Positions 18,856 through 28,625 of a stretch of DNA of 64,000 nt are shown here, piece by piece. Numbering within the stretch: position 1 is the first letter of the stretch; each line of letters begins with the position of its first letter. The notes under the pieces are model-generated. The model had not been told where the DNA came from and searched no databases. It saw only the letters and a program-made list of their open reading frames with translations. The position numbers and the translations under genes were made by a program. Where the stretch lies: positions 1 through 64,000 of the forward strand of contig NZ_JACXYU010000002.1 of the NCBI RefSeq assembly GCF_014779715.1, written 5' to 3'. The DNA is from Streptomyces chumphonensis (GTDB taxonomy: Bacteria > Actinomycetota > Actinomycetes > Streptomycetales > Streptomycetaceae).

Positions 18856-20379
18856 TCACGAGGCGGCCTCGCTGCGCGCGGCGGCCATGGAGGCGGCGTC
18901 CAGCAGCGCGGTGCCGACGATGAGGTCGGCACCGCCGAACCCCTCGTCCGACAGCTCGGTGCCGTCGTCCACGGCGAACAGCAGCTGCCGTTCGCCCTGC
19001 CGGTAGGCCGTGCCGACGGGCGGGCTGGCGGCGTGCACGGCGAGCAGCGCCACGAGGTACGGCAGCTCCGGGTCGCGGCGCCGGGCGTCGGCGAGGAGTC
19101 CGGAGAGCCGGCGCGGGGCGTCGGGCGGGAGGCGCAGCAGTTCGTGGGCGGCGGCGAACTGCTCCTCGCTGAAGCGGCTGTCGTCCGGCGTCGCCACGAG
19201 GTCGGGCTCGGGCATCTCGGCGCCGAGGTGCTCGCGCGGCGCGGGCGGGGTGAGGAGCAGGTCGGTGAGATCGCTCAGGCGTACGGCGGCGGGCGTGCGC
19301 AGGCCGGAGCCCGCCGCGAAGAAGGCGTCGGTGACCCGGGCGGCCCGCTCCAGCGGCTCGGGCAGCAGGGGGGCCAGGAGCTGCCCGTAGAGGTCGAGCC
19401 CGACGCGGGCCGCGGGCGGGGCGAACGCCTGGCGGTCCTGTTCGGCGCGGAAGAGGGGTCCCGCCTCCAGCAGCCGGGACTGGAGCTGGGTGTGGCGCCG
19501 GATGCAGTCCTTGACGATGTCGACCAGTTCGGCGGCGCGGAGCTTGTGGTCGGGGTGCTTGTCCTCGCCGGTCTCGTCCCGGGCGCGGCGGATGTTGGTG
19601 AGGATCGCGTTCTCGTGCCGGTAGCGGTCGGCGACGTGGTCCAGCGCCTCGTCGATGAGGTCGGGCACGGTGTGCAGCCAGTCGACGGCGCGCACGTCGC
19701 GCCGGGTGGCCTCCAGGGTGCGGCGCAGCGTCTCGGCGTACTGGACGGTGCGGTAGCGGGCCTGCTCGGCGGCGAGCTGGGCGTCCGCGAGCCGGCCGCG
19801 GCTGACCAGCACCTCCAGCTTGACCTCGGCGGCGATCTGGGCACTGGTGACGTCCGTGTCCAGGGCGCCGACCAGGACGTTGACCGCTTCGTCCGTGGTG
19901 CGCAGGTACACCCGGCCGCCGGGACCGGGGACCTCCTCGACGAGTTTGAAGTCGTAGTCCCGGCGCACGTACCCGCCGTCGGGGCCGAACGTCCCGTAGA
20001 CGGCGCGGAAGCCGCGGTCCACGCTGCCGACGTTGATGAGGTTCTCCAGCACCCAGCGGGCGACGCGTTCGTGTTCGGCCGCCGGCCGCCCCGGGGCCTG
20101 CGCGGCGACGCGGGGCAGGAGCCGGGAGACCACGTCCTCGTGGTCGGCGCCGGTGTCGAAGTCCATCTGGAGGGTGACCAGGTCGATGGCGGCGAGCGCC
20201 ACCTCGGCCATCGCGTAGGTGCCGTACTCCCCCGCGAGGTTGACCTTGCGGGCGTCCAGGTCGTGCAGGGGCGCGGTGCAGGCCAGGGCGCGCAGCCGAC
20301 GGGCCAGGCCCTCGTCGGCGGCGGGGCCGGGGGCCGGACGGAACGGTCCGGGGCGCGGGACGGGTACGGCGGAACTCAC
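18856..20379 (-). CDS. MukF/MksF/JetA-like kleisin-type subunit, first gene of the SMC-like operon
   Basis: A 507-residue soluble, mostly helical protein. It has a winged-helix-like N-terminal portion (GEYGTYAMAEVALAAIDLVTLQMDF; YVRRDYDFKLVEEV followed by RVYLRTTDEAVNVLV), a long helical middle (AEQARYRTVQYAETLRRTLEATRRD) and a C-terminal region ending near LIVGTALLDAA. Position as first gene, size and helical content fit the MukF/JetA role of linking the ATPase heads. The GTG at 20379 is chosen; a start ten codons upstream is possible and neither has a good ribosome site. I do not see nuclease motifs, so it does not substitute for the missing JetD. Confidence 0.6.
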   Translation of the reverse strand: MSSAVPVPRPGPFRPAPGPAADEGLARRLRALACTAPLHDLDARKVNLAGEYGTYAMAEVALAAIDLVTLQMDFDTGADHEDVVSRLLPRVAAQAPGRPAAEHERVARWVLENLINVGSVDRGFRAVYGTFGPDGGYVRRDYDFKLVEEVPGPGGRVYLRTTDEAVNVLVGALDTDVTSAQIAAEVKLEVLVSRGRLADAQLAAEQARYRTVQYAETLRRTLEATRRDVRAVDWLHTVPDLIDEALDHVADRYRHENAILTNIRRARDETGEDKHPDHKLRAAELVDIVKDCIRRHTQLQSRLLEAGPLFRAEQDRQAFAPPAARVGLDLYGQLLAPLLPEPLERAARVTDAFFAAGSGLRTPAAVRLSDLTDLLLTPPAPREHLGAEMPEPDLVATPDDSRFSEEQFAAAHELLRLPPDAPRRLSGLLADARRRDPELPYLVALLAVHAASPPVGTAYRQGERQLLFAVDDGTELSDEGFGGADLIVGTALLDAASMAAARSEAAS

Positions 20380-20437
20380 GACGCACAGCGTAGGCGCTGC
20401 CGACGACACCGGACGCCGCGCAGGCCCGGGGCATGCG

Positions 20438-23400
20438 TCAGGGCCGGCCGTACCCTCCGCCGCCGGGTGTCTCGACGACGAGCACGTCGTCGGCGCCGAG
20501 GTCCACCGAGGCGACGCCGTCGAGCGGTGTCACCGTCCCGTCGGCCCGTTCCACGCCGTTGCGTCCGGTGGCGCCGGGGGCGCCGCCCGCCATGCCGTAG
20601 GGCGGCACGCGGCGGTGGCCGGTCAGCAGGGCGGCCGTCACGGGTTCGAGGAAGCGCAGCCGCCGCACGACGCCGTCGCCGCCCGGCCAGCGGCCCGCGC
20701 CGCCGCTGCCGGTGCGGAGGCGGAACTCCTCGACGCGCACCGGGTAGCGCCATTCGAGGACCTCGGGGTCGGTGAGGCGGGAGTTGGTCATGTGGGTCTG
20801 GACGGCGTGGGCGCCGGGGAAGCCGTCGCCCGCTCCGGAGCCGCTGGCCACCGTCTCGTAGTACTGGACGCGGTCGTTGCCGAACGTCACGTTGTTCATC
20901 GTGCCCGAGCCCTCGGCCTGGACGCCGAGGGCGGCGTACAGGGCACCGGTGACGGCCTGCGAGGTCTCCACGTTGCCCGCGACCGTGGCGGCCGGGTGGG
21001 CGGGGGCGAGCATGGAGCCGGCCGGGATGCGGACGGTGAGCGGTGTCAGGCACCCGCTGTTGAGGGGGATGTCGTCGGCGACGAGGGTGCGGAAGACGTA
21101 CAGGACGGCGGCCATGACGACCGAGCTGGGCGCGTTGAAGTTGTCGTCGCGCTGGGGCGAGGTGCCGGTGAAGTCCACTTCGGCGCTGCGGTGTTCGCGG
21201 TCCACGCGGAGGGAGACGGCGATCACGGCTCCGCTGTCCGTCGTGTACCGGCAGGAGCCGTCCCGCAGCCCGGCGATGATGCGCCGCACGGACTCCTCGG
21301 CGTTGTCCTGCACGTGCCCCATGTAGGCGCGTACGACGTCGAGTCCGAAGTGGCCGATCATCGCCCGGATCTCGCCGATGCCCTTCTCGTTGGCGGCGAT
21401 CTGCGCGCGCAGGTCGGCGAGGTTCGCGTCCGGGTTGCGCGAGGGGTGGGGGCCCGCGCCGAGCAGGGCCCGGGTCTCGTCCTCGCGCAGCACGCCGTCG
21501 CGGACGAGGAGCCAGTTGTCGAACAGGACGCCCTCGTCGTGGACGGTGCGGCTGAAGGCGGGCATGGAGCCGGGGGTGAGGCCGCCGATCTCGGCGTGGT
21601 GCCCGCGCGAGGCGACCAGGAACAGCAGCTCGGGCGGGCGGGCGGCGTCGGCCGTCCCCGGCTCGGCGAAGACGGGGGTGACGACGGTGACGTCGGGCAG
21701 GTGCGTACCGCCGTGGTACGGGTCGTTGATCGCGTACACGTCGCCCGGCCGCATGGTGCCGTGGTTGCGGCGCAGCACCTCCTTGATGGACTCGCCCATC
21801 GACCCGAGGTGGACGGGGATGTGCGGGGCGTTGGCGATGAGGTTCCCGTCGGCGTCGAAGAGCGCGCAGGAGAAGTCCAGCCGCTCCTTGATGTTGACGG
21901 AGTGGGCGGTGTTCTCCAGGCGCAGCCCCATCTGCTCGGCCACGGCCATGAACTGGTTGTTGAAGACCTCCAGCTTCACCGGGTCGACCTCGGTGCCGAC
22001 GGCGGTGGTGCGGGGCCGGGGCGCGGCCCGGGTGACGACCAGGTGCCCCCACTCCCCCGCACCCGCCCGCCAGCCGTCGTCGACGACGGTGGTGGCGTCG
22101 GGTTCGGCGATGATCGCCGGGCCCCGGACGGTCTCGCCGGGACGCAGGTCCGCGCGCCGGTAGAGAGGGACCTCACGTGGTCCCTCGGGCCCGTGGGCTC
22201 GGACCCGCGCGGCCGGGACCGGCCCGCCCGGGCGGGCGGCACGCGCGTCGCGGTGCGGCGTGTACGCGCCGGCCCGGGCGGTGGCCAGGGCGACGGCCGT
22301 GGCCGCGACGAGCGGCTTGCCCATGGTGAACCCGTACCGGGCGCGGTGGGCCGCCTCGAACGCGCCGCGCATCGAGGCGAGGTCGCCGAGCTCGACGGGC
22401 AGGGCGGCGTCGGTGCCCGCGTAGCGCAGGTGCACCCGGGCCCGGGTGGCGACGTCCCGCGCCGCGAAGCCGTCCGCTCGCAGCTCGGCGGCGGTCTGCT
22501 CGGCCAGTTCCGCGCAGACCCGCACGACGGCGGGCAGCGTGGCGTCATCCAGTTCGGCCTCCACCGATCGCTCCCGCATCGACGTCGCGTCGGCCACCCC
22601 GATGCCGTAGGCGGACAGCACGCCGGCGAGCGGGGGCACGAGGACGGTGTCGATCCCCAGGGCGTCGGCCACGGCGCAGGCGTGCTGGCCGCCCGCGCCG
22701 CCGAACGCGGCGAGGGCGTAGCGCGTGACGTCGTGGCCGCGTTGGACGGAGATCCGCTTGACGGCGTTGGCCATGTTGAGTACGGCGATCTCCAGGAAGC
22801 CGGCGGCCACCTCCTCCGGGGTGCGCCGGTCCCCGGTGGCGGCGGTGATCTCCTCCGCGAGGGCGGTGAAACGGCGCCGGACCTCCGCGGAGTCGAGCGG
22901 CTCGTCCCCCTGTGGCCCGAAGACGTGCGGGAAGTGCTCGGGCTGGATCCGCCCGAGCATCACGTTGGCGTCGGTGACGGTCAGGGGGCCGCCCCGCCGG
23001 TAGGCCGCCGGTCCCGGGACGGCTCCGGCGGAGTCGGGACCGACGCGGTAGCGGGCGCCGTCGAAGTGCAGGACGGACCCGCCGCCCGCGGCGACGGTGT
23101 GGATGTCCATCATGGGCGCGCGCATCCGCACCCCGGCCACCTCCGCGTCGAAGGTCCGCTCCAGCTCCCCGGCGTAGTGCGAGACGTCGGTGGACGTGCC
23201 GCCCATGTCGAAGCCGATGGCCCGGTGGTGGCCGGCCTCGGCGCAGCTCCGGGCCATGCCGACGACGCCGCCGGCCGGACCCGAGAGCACGGCGTCCCGG
23301 CCGCGGAAGTGCGCCGCCTCCCGCAGGCCCCCGCCGGACTGCATGAACATCAGGTTGACGCCGCTGAGCTCGGCCGCCACCTGCTCGACGTAGCGGCGCA

Positions 23401-24055
23401 GCACCGGGGACAGGTAGGCGTCGACGACGGTCGTGTCACCGCGCGGCACGAGCTTGATGAGCGGGCTGACCTCGTGGGAGCAGCTGACCTGGGTGAAGCC
23501 CGCCTCGGCCGCGAGGCGGCCGACCTCCCGCTCGTGGTCGGGGTGGCGGTAGCCGTGCAGCAGGACGACGGCGGCCGAGCGGAAGCCGTCCGCCCGTACC
23601 TCCCGCAGGAGCCGCGCCGTGGCGGCGGTGTCCAGCGGGGCGACCGGTTCGCCGTGGGCACCGACGCGTTCGGGGATCTCGACGACACGGTCGTAGAGCG
23701 CTTCCGGCAGCACGATGTGCCGGTCGAAGAGGCGCGGGCGGTTCTGGTAGGCGATGCGCAGCGCGTCGCGGAACCCCGCGGTGGTGAGGAGGACGGTCGG
23801 CTCACCGGTGCGCTCCAGCAGGGCGTTCGTCGCGACGGTGGTGCCCATCTTGACGGCGGCCACGCGGTCGGCGGGCACCGGCTCCCGCGGACCGAGCTCC
23901 AGCAGGCGGCGGATACCGGCCACGGCGGCGTCCCGGTAGCGGCCGGGGTCGTGGGACAGCAGCTTCGCCGTGACCAGCCGCCCGTCGGGCCGTCGGCCGA
24001 CGACGTCGGTGAAGGTGCCGCCCCGGTCGATCCAGAACTCCCAGCGTCCGCTCAT
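20438..24055 (-). CDS. Fused hydantoinase/oxoprolinase HyuA-HyuB (5-oxoprolinase family)
   Basis: A 1205-residue fusion protein. The N-terminal HyuA part opens with [13 protein letters not shown] and carries the second ATPase motif [18 protein letters not shown]. The HyuB part begins around residue 700 ([20 protein letters not shown]) and includes [20 protein letters not shown] and [18 protein letters not shown], ending with GGGGYGRP. Fused members of this length include ATP-dependent 5-oxoprolinases (5-oxoproline to glutamate) and related N-methylhydantoinases, and sequence reading alone does not separate them. The start [15 protein letters not shown] is standard. It follows a GT4 glycosyltransferase gene with a 31-bp gap. 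Confidence 0.9.
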   Translation of the reverse strand: MSGRWEFWIDRGGTFTDVVGRRPDGRLVTAKLLSHDPGRYRDAAVAGIRRLLELGPREPVPADRVAAVKMGTTVATNALLERTGEPTVLLTTAGFRDALRIAYQNRPRLFDRHIVLPEALYDRVVEIPERVGAHGEPVAPLDTAATARLLREVRADGFRSAAVVLLHGYRHPDHEREVGRLAAEAGFTQVSCSHEVSPLIKLVPRGDTTVVDAYLSPVLRRYVEQVAAELSGVNLMFMQSGGGLREAAHFRGRDAVLSGPAGGVVGMARSCAEAGHHRAIGFDMGGTSTDVSHYAGELERTFDAEVAGVRMRAPMMDIHTVAAGGGSVLHFDGARYRVGPDSAGAVPGPAAYRRGGPLTVTDANVMLGRIQPEHFPHVFGPQGDEPLDSAEVRRRFTALAEEITAATGDRRTPEEVAAGFLEIAVLNMANAVKRISVQRGHDVTRYALAAFGGAGGQHACAVADALGIDTVLVPPLAGVLSAYGIGVADATSMRERSVEAELDDATLPAVVRVCAELAEQTAAELRADGFAARDVATRARVHLRYAGTDAALPVELGDLASMRGAFEAAHRARYGFTMGKPLVAATAVALATARAGAYTPHRDARAARPGGPVPAARVRAHGPEGPREVPLYRRADLRPGETVRGPAIIAEPDATTVVDDGWRAGAGEWGHLVVTRAAPRPRTTAVGTEVDPVKLEVFNNQFMAVAEQMGLRLENTAHSVNIKERLDFSCALFDADGNLIANAPHIPVHLGSMGESIKEVLRRNHGTMRPGDVYAINDPYHGGTHLPDVTVVTPVFAEPGTADAARPPELLFLVASRGHHAEIGGLTPGSMPAFSRTVHDEGVLFDNWLLVRDGVLREDETRALLGAGPHPSRNPDANLADLRAQIAANEKGIGEIRAMIGHFGLDVVRAYMGHVQDNAEESVRRIIAGLRDGSCRYTTDSGAVIAVSLRVDREHRSAEVDFTGTSPQRDDNFNAPSSVVMAAVLYVFRTLVADDIPLNSGCLTPLTVRIPAGSMLAPAHPAATVAGNVETSQAVTGALYAALGVQAEGSGTMNNVTFGNDRVQYYETVASGSGAGDGFPGAHAVQTHMTNSRLTDPEVLEWRYPVRVEEFRLRTGSGGAGRWPGGDGVVRRLRFLEPVTAALLTGHRRVPPYGMAGGAPGATGRNGVERADGTVTPLDGVASVDLGADDVLVVETPGGGGYGRP

Positions 24056-24086
24056 CGCCCCATCGTGTCAGGTGGGGCGCGGCCGG

Positions 24087-25214
24087 TCAGACGGGAAGGC
24101 CGGCGCGGGCGTCGCGAACCTGCTCGTAGTGGACGAGGAGCCGGTCGCCGACCGCCTCCCAGGTGCGCGCGGCGACACCCGCCCGCCCGGCGTCGGCCAG
24201 CCGGACGCGCAGCGCCGGGTCGTCGCGCAGGGCGCAGACGGCCTCCCGTACGGCGACGGCGTCGCCCGGAGGCGTCAGGAGCCCGGTGCGGCCGTGGTCG
24301 ATCAGGTCCAGCGGGCCGCCGGACGCCGGCGCCACGACGGGCACCCCGCTGGCCTGCGCCTCCTGCACGGTCTGGCAGAACGTCTCGTACGGGCCGGTGT
24401 GGGCGAAGACGTCCAGGCTGGCGTAGATGCGGGCGAGTTCGGCCCCCGTGCGGCGGCCGAGGAAGACCGCTCCCGGCAGCGCCGCCCGCAGGGCGGGTCC
24501 GCTCGGTCCGTCGCCGACCACGACGACCCGGGTGCCGGGCAGCTCGCAGACCTGGGCGAGCAGGGCGACCTGCTTCTCCGGCGCGAGCCTGCCGACGTAG
24601 CCGACGAGCAGTTCACCGCCGGGCGCCAGAGCACGGCGCAGTCCCGCGTCGCGGTGCCGGGGGTCGAACCGGGTGGTGTCCACGCCGCGCGGCCACAGGT
24701 GCACCCGGGGCACGCCGTGCGCGCCCAGCTCGGCGGCGGAGGCCGTGGAGGGCGCCAGGGTGCGGTCGGCCGCGGCGTGCACGGCCCGGATCCGCCGCCA
24801 GGCCGCCGCCTCCCCGGCCCCGAGGTAGGTGCGGGCGTACCCGGCCAGGTCCGTCTGGTAGACGGCGACGGTGGGCAGGCCGAGCCGGGCGGCCGCCGCC
24901 ATGCCCCGGACACCGAGCACGAACGGTCCGGCCAGGTGGACGAGATCGGCGCGGTGGCCGGCGAGGGCGGCGGCGAGGCGGCGACTGGGCACCGCGACGC
25001 GCACCTGCGGATAGCCCGGCAACGGCAGGGAGGGGACGTGCACGACGGGGGCGGGCCCGTCGGCACGGGGGTGGCGGGCCCCCGGGGGCGGGGCCGGGGC
25101 GACGACGAGCGGGGCGTGGCCGCGCCGCTCCAGGTGCCGGGCGGTCTGCCAGGCGCTGTGGGCGACGCCGTTGACGTCGGGCGGGTAGGACTCGGTGACG
25201 ATGGCGACTCTCAT
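24087..25214 (-). CDS. GT4-family glycosyltransferase (MgtA/PimB-like, probable mannosyltransferase)
   Basis: A 375-residue GT-B enzyme. The N-terminal acceptor domain starts MRVAIVTESYPPDVNGVAHS with the RHLERRGH helix. The C-terminal donor domain shows GYVGRLAPEKQVALL, VVVGDGPSG and the retaining-GT4 EX7E motif in YETFCQTVQEAQASGVPVVAP. Actinobacterial relatives transfer mannose from GDP-mannose to lipid acceptors such as glycolipids or PI mannosides; the acceptor here is unknown. It is cytoplasmic or peripheral, with no membrane helix. It sits between the HEAT-like gene (110 bp upstream) and the hydantoinase gene on the same strand. Confidence 0.88.
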   Translation of the reverse strand: MRVAIVTESYPPDVNGVAHSAWQTARHLERRGHAPLVVAPAPPPGARHPRADGPAPVVHVPSLPLPGYPQVRVAVPSRRLAAALAGHRADLVHLAGPFVLGVRGMAAAARLGLPTVAVYQTDLAGYARTYLGAGEAAAWRRIRAVHAAADRTLAPSTASAAELGAHGVPRVHLWPRGVDTTRFDPRHRDAGLRRALAPGGELLVGYVGRLAPEKQVALLAQVCELPGTRVVVVGDGPSGPALRAALPGAVFLGRRTGAELARIYASLDVFAHTGPYETFCQTVQEAQASGVPVVAPASGGPLDLIDHGRTGLLTPPGDAVAVREAVCALRDDPALRVRLADAGRAGVAARTWEAVGDRLLVHYEQVRDARAGLPV

Positions 25215-25324
25215 ACGGGGTTTCTCGCCGCCCCGTGCGTGCCGGGGGCGGCGACGGCGTGTCCGGCAGCGGAACGCACCGTGAGCGCTTGCCCCCGGCG
25301 CGGCGCGGCGTACCCCGTCCCGGT

Positions 25325-26836
25325 TCAGCAGCCGCTCTGCGCACCCGGTTCGAGCCGGCCGCGCACGGCGCTCTGGACACCGGCCTCCTCGGCCGGGTCC
25401 GCGGCCAGTCGGCGCAGCCGTTCCACGACCCGGTCGTCGCCCGTGGTGGCGGCGCGCGCGGCGACCTCCCGGGTGGACTCCTCGCAGTCCCACAGGCACT
25501 CGACGGCGAAGGAGGCCGCGAAGGCCGGATCGGTGGCGGCCAGGGCCCGTGCCGTGCGGCCGCGCAGCTGCGAGGAGGTCGTCTCCCGGTAGAGGTGCCG
25601 CAGCACGGGCGCGGCGCAATGGACCCGGAGCCGTCCGACGCCGTCCACCAGCGGCCACAGGGCGTCACTGTCGCAGCCCGCCGCCCGCACGGTGCGCCGC
25701 AGGGCCGCCAGGACGGCGTCGGCGTCCCGGGCGTCGCCGCGGCAGGCGAGCATCGCGGCGGCCTCCACCCCGAGGACGTCGTCGCGGCCCGCCCAGCGTC
25801 GTGCGCGTACGACGGCGGCGCCGTCGCGCATCCGGGCGAACGCGGCGGCGGCGGCGGCCCGCACCACCTGCGGGGAGCCGTCGGCCACGGCCGACTCGAC
25901 GAGGTCGAGGGCCTCGGGGTCGCAGCCCTCCGCGAGGTGACGCAGGGCGGCCTGGCGGGCGGTGTCGGTGCCGCCGCGGGCGGCGGCCAGCAGCGCGGGC
26001 CGGTCCTCCGGCCCCGCCACGGCCGCCAGGCAGCGGGCCGCCGCTGCAGCCCGCTGCTGCCTGGCGAGATCGGGGTCGAAGGGCTCGGCGTCCGCGGACT
26101 CCTCGCCGGGCGGAGTCGGCGGTTCCTCCGCCCAGGCGAGGACTTCGCGGACGCTCCAGCCGGGGCGGGGGCCGGCCGAGCGGAGCTGGCGGGACCAGCG
26201 GTCGAAGGAGTGCCGCTCACGGGCCCGGGAGAGGCGCTCGCGCTGCTCGGGGCGGGTGGGGTCCTCCTCCCACAGACGCCACGGGCGCGGCTCGAACGCC
26301 CCGCGCAGGGCGTCGGCCAGCTCGGCGTCGCCGTCGGGGGTGCGGGGGAAGCGGCTGAGGACGGCGGGGCCCAGCCTGCGCAGTGCGGCGTCGTCGTCGC
26401 GGACGGCGAGCTCGTCCAGGGCCCAGGGCCAGTTGGCGCCCCGGGCGGTGTACTCGCGCAGCAGCCGCAGCGCCCCGACGTTGCCGTAGGAGGCGAGGTG
26501 CCCGAGCACGGAGAGGGCGAGCCCGGTGCGCTCCTCCCGGGTGTCCAGCTGGTCCTGCGCCGAGAAGAGGTGGGCGGCGACGGCGTCCAGCCCGGCGTCG
26601 AGGTCGCGGTGCAGGCGGGCGTAGTACAGGGAGCGGTGCTCGACCTGCCAGTCACGGCGCGGGTCGTTGGCCAGGCAGTGGTGCAGGGCGGCGAGGGCCT
26701 CGGCACGGGGCGCCGCCAGCGCGTGCAGGGTGCCGTCACCACGGCCCCGCTGCAGCAGGCCGAGCAGCGTACCGCTGGGCGCTATGTCTGGATCGACGTA
26801 TTGGCCGAGATTTTCCGCGTACATAGAGGTCAGCAT
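25325..26836 (-). CDS. HEAT-repeat-like protein
   Basis: A 503-residue soluble protein built of repeated helical pairs rich in Ala, Arg, Leu and Asp, for example the segments around LLAAARGGTDTARQAALRHLAEG, DSVVRAAAAAAFARM-type and STREVAARAATTGDDRVVERL. This suggests HEAT or PBS-lyase-type repeats that form a scaffold for protein binding. The start is either 26836 (MLTSMYAENLG) or the ATG four codons later (MYAENLG); neither ribosome site is strong. It is divergent from the PAS/SpoIIE phosphatase gene across a 286-bp region with two palindromes. Function unknown. Confidence 0.75.
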   Translation of the reverse strand: MLTSMYAENLGQYVDPDIAPSGTLLGLLQRGRGDGTLHALAAPRAEALAALHHCLANDPRRDWQVEHRSLYYARLHRDLDAGLDAVAAHLFSAQDQLDTREERTGLALSVLGHLASYGNVGALRLLREYTARGANWPWALDELAVRDDDAALRRLGPAVLSRFPRTPDGDAELADALRGAFEPRPWRLWEEDPTRPEQRERLSRARERHSFDRWSRQLRSAGPRPGWSVREVLAWAEEPPTPPGEESADAEPFDPDLARQQRAAAAARCLAAVAGPEDRPALLAAARGGTDTARQAALRHLAEGCDPEALDLVESAVADGSPQVVRAAAAAAFARMRDGAAVVRARRWAGRDDVLGVEAAAMLACRGDARDADAVLAALRRTVRAAGCDSDALWPLVDGVGRLRVHCAAPVLRHLYRETTSSQLRGRTARALAATDPAFAASFAVECLWDCEESTREVAARAATTGDDRVVERLRRLAADPAEEAGVQSAVRGRLEPGAQSGC

Positions 26837-26984
26837 CCGGTGCGGGGTGAGTGGCTGGCAACGGGATTTCCGTCGGAGGGCTTCTTGCCGGTGAGACGGC
26901 CGCCCAATCCCGCGTGCCGGGGCGGGCGCCGAGGCCGCAGCCTACTGGAGGAGCGGATTCCGCCGGGCCGGGGTGGGACGTCCC

Positions 26985-27031
26985 GCCAACCGTTGGCACA
27001 TGCCGAAGGCAACACCGTATCGGGTGTTGCC
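26985..27031. promoter_or_regulatory. Two palindromes in the divergent HEAT-protein / phosphatase promoter region
   Basis: The first palindrome, GCCAAC-C-GTTGGC, is at 26985-26997. The second, GGCAACACC-gtatcg-GGTGTTGCC, at 27008-27031, has perfect 9-bp arms and a further partly matching GCCG outside each arm. They are 11 bp apart, about 90-140 bp upstream of the phosphatase start. Their symmetry and spacing suit binding of a dimeric repressor; neither resembles a terminator, because they lie upstream of both genes. The regulator is unknown. Confidence 0.5.
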
Positions 27032-27122
27032 AAACGGCTTACGGCAGGTCGCGGTCTGTGCAAGAGTCGTTACCGGACTCTTCCCCGGCGCACGCCGCTC
27101 ACTGCTCGTATCGGAGTACGCG

Positions 27123-28610
27123 ATGCCCTCACACTCCTCGGCGGACAGCCCGGCCGCGCCGGTGCCCGGTCCCGGCACCCTGGACACGTTGATCTCGCGC
27201 ACGCACAGCCTGCGCGGCGAGGTCGACGCCGTCCGCCGCGGGGCCGAGCAGGAGGAGGGGGGGCGCGGCACCGATCCGGAACGCCGCTGGCAGCGCGCCC
27301 TGTGCGACCTCGCCATGCTGCATCTGGACGACCTGGGCCTGCGGCTCGACCAGCTGCGCGACGGGCTGTCCACCGCTCCGGCCGGTCCCGAGGTGGCGGA
27401 CCCCCCGGCCGTGTGCGCTCCGCCGCCCGCCCCGGCGGAGCGGGTGGGCAACGCCGAGTGGAACTTCCTGACCGACGAGGTGGACTGGTCCCCGGAGCTC
27501 TACACGATCTTCGGTCGCACGCCCGAGACCGGCCCCCTGCCGCTCGACGAACTGCCGACCTGGCTGCTCCCCGACGACCAGACCTGGTTGATGGGCGCCG
27601 TCACCGACTGTCTCGTCGACGCCCGGCCGATCGACGGCGAGTTCCGCATCCTGCGGGACGACGGAACGCTGCGCACCCTCCACATGCGCGGCGAACCCGT
27701 CCTCGACGCCGAGGGGCGCGCCGCCTCGGTCTGGGCCGTGGTGCGGGACGTCAGCACACTGCGCCGAGGGGAGCGCACCGCGCGCGAGTCCCGCGATCTG
27801 GTGCGGCAGCAGCGTCAACTGGCCCGCACCGAGCGCCGACTGGCGGTCGAGCTCCAGGAGGCCGTGCTGCCCCCGTGGCGGGAGGAGCTGCGGCTGCCGG
27901 GGCCGCACGGCTCCACCGGCGGCGGCCTCGACCTCGCCGCGCGCTACCTGCCGTCCGCCTCCAACGACCTCATCGGCGGCAGCTGGTACGACGCCATGGC
28001 CCTCGGTGACGGCTCGACCCTGCTGACCGTCGGGGACCTCACCGGGCACGGCGTCGAAGCGACCTCCGGCATGGCGACGCTGCTCGGCGCCGTGCGGGGA
28101 CTGGCGCTGGCCGGGGTGCGTCCGGGCCCGCTGATGGGGCACCTCAACCAGTTGCTGGACGGGGCGGCCCAGCCCGCGCTCGGGAGCGCGGTCTGCTGCC
28201 GCTACGATCCGCGCACGGCGACGCTGACCTGGGCGCAGGCCGGAAACCCGGCGCCCGTCCACTACCGCGCCGGGCACGGGCGCCGGCTCGATCCGCCCGA
28301 GGGCGTGCTGCTGGGTGCGACGAGCGGCGCCGTCTACGCCGAGCACCACGAACGGCTCGCCCCCGGCGACCTGCTGGTGCTGCACACGGACGCCCTCGCC
28401 CCGCACGCCCCCTTCCCCGCCCCGGACGGAGCGGACGCCACGCCCCGACTCCTCGGGCTGGGCGGCCGGCTCACCGCGGCGCGCTCCGCGCGCGAGGGCC
28501 TGCGGCTGGTGGTGGAGGAGTTCGGCGGAGCAGCACGCGAGGACGACGCCTGTGCCCTGATCGCCCGCGTGCCCGTCCCGCTGCCCGGGGCGCCCGCGCC
28601 CGGCAGGTGA
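27123..28610 (+). CDS. PAS-domain SpoIIE/PP2C-type serine phosphatase
   Basis: A 495-residue regulator. It has a short N-terminal helical part, a PAS-like sensor (about residues 115-220, EWNFLTDEVDWSPELYTIFG to VWAVVRDVSTLRRGE) and a C-terminal PP2C/SpoIIE phosphatase. The phosphatase shows GGSWYDAMALGDG, VGDLTGHGVEATSGMATLL and a final EDDACALIARV, which together supply the metal-binding aspartates. Such proteins usually dephosphorylate anti-sigma-factor antagonists, but no antagonist gene is adjacent. The ATG at 27123 has GGAG seven bases upstream; the frame is open further upstream but that part lies across the palindromic operator region. Its 3' end converges on the HTH regulator gene with only 15 bp between them. 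Confidence 0.88.
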   Translation: MPSHSSADSPAAPVPGPGTLDTLISRTHSLRGEVDAVRRGAEQEEGGRGTDPERRWQRALCDLAMLHLDDLGLRLDQLRDGLSTAPAGPEVADPPAVCAPPPAPAERVGNAEWNFLTDEVDWSPELYTIFGRTPETGPLPLDELPTWLLPDDQTWLMGAVTDCLVDARPIDGEFRILRDDGTLRTLHMRGEPVLDAEGRAASVWAVVRDVSTLRRGERTARESRDLVRQQRQLARTERRLAVELQEAVLPPWREELRLPGPHGSTGGGLDLAARYLPSASNDLIGGSWYDAMALGDGSTLLTVGDLTGHGVEATSGMATLLGAVRGLALAGVRPGPLMGHLNQLLDGAAQPALGSAVCCRYDPRTATLTWAQAGNPAPVHYRAGHGRRLDPPEGVLLGATSGAVYAEHHERLAPGDLLVLHTDALAPHAPFPAPDGADATPRLLGLGGRLTAARSAREGLRLVVEEFGGAAREDDACALIARVPVPLPGAPAPGR

Positions 28611-28625
28611 CGTCCCCGTGGCGGA

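Noticed and set aside
15306..18923. A 1205-codon open frame on the + strand antisense to the SMC-like operon
   Set aside because: Gly/Val/Arg-rich translation without any family motif; codon bias and Walker motifs support the minus-strand genes.
13173..20379. A complete Wadjet defence system
   Set aside because: Only three of the four expected genes are present; no TOPRIM-type JetD gene on either side, so the full system is not claimed.
20219..25174. A 1651-codon open frame on the + strand antisense to the hydantoinase and glycosyltransferase genes
   Set aside because: Its translation is low-complexity Gly/Val/Arg/Ala typical of the complement of GC-rich genes, and the minus strand encodes clear HyuA-HyuB and GT4 proteins.
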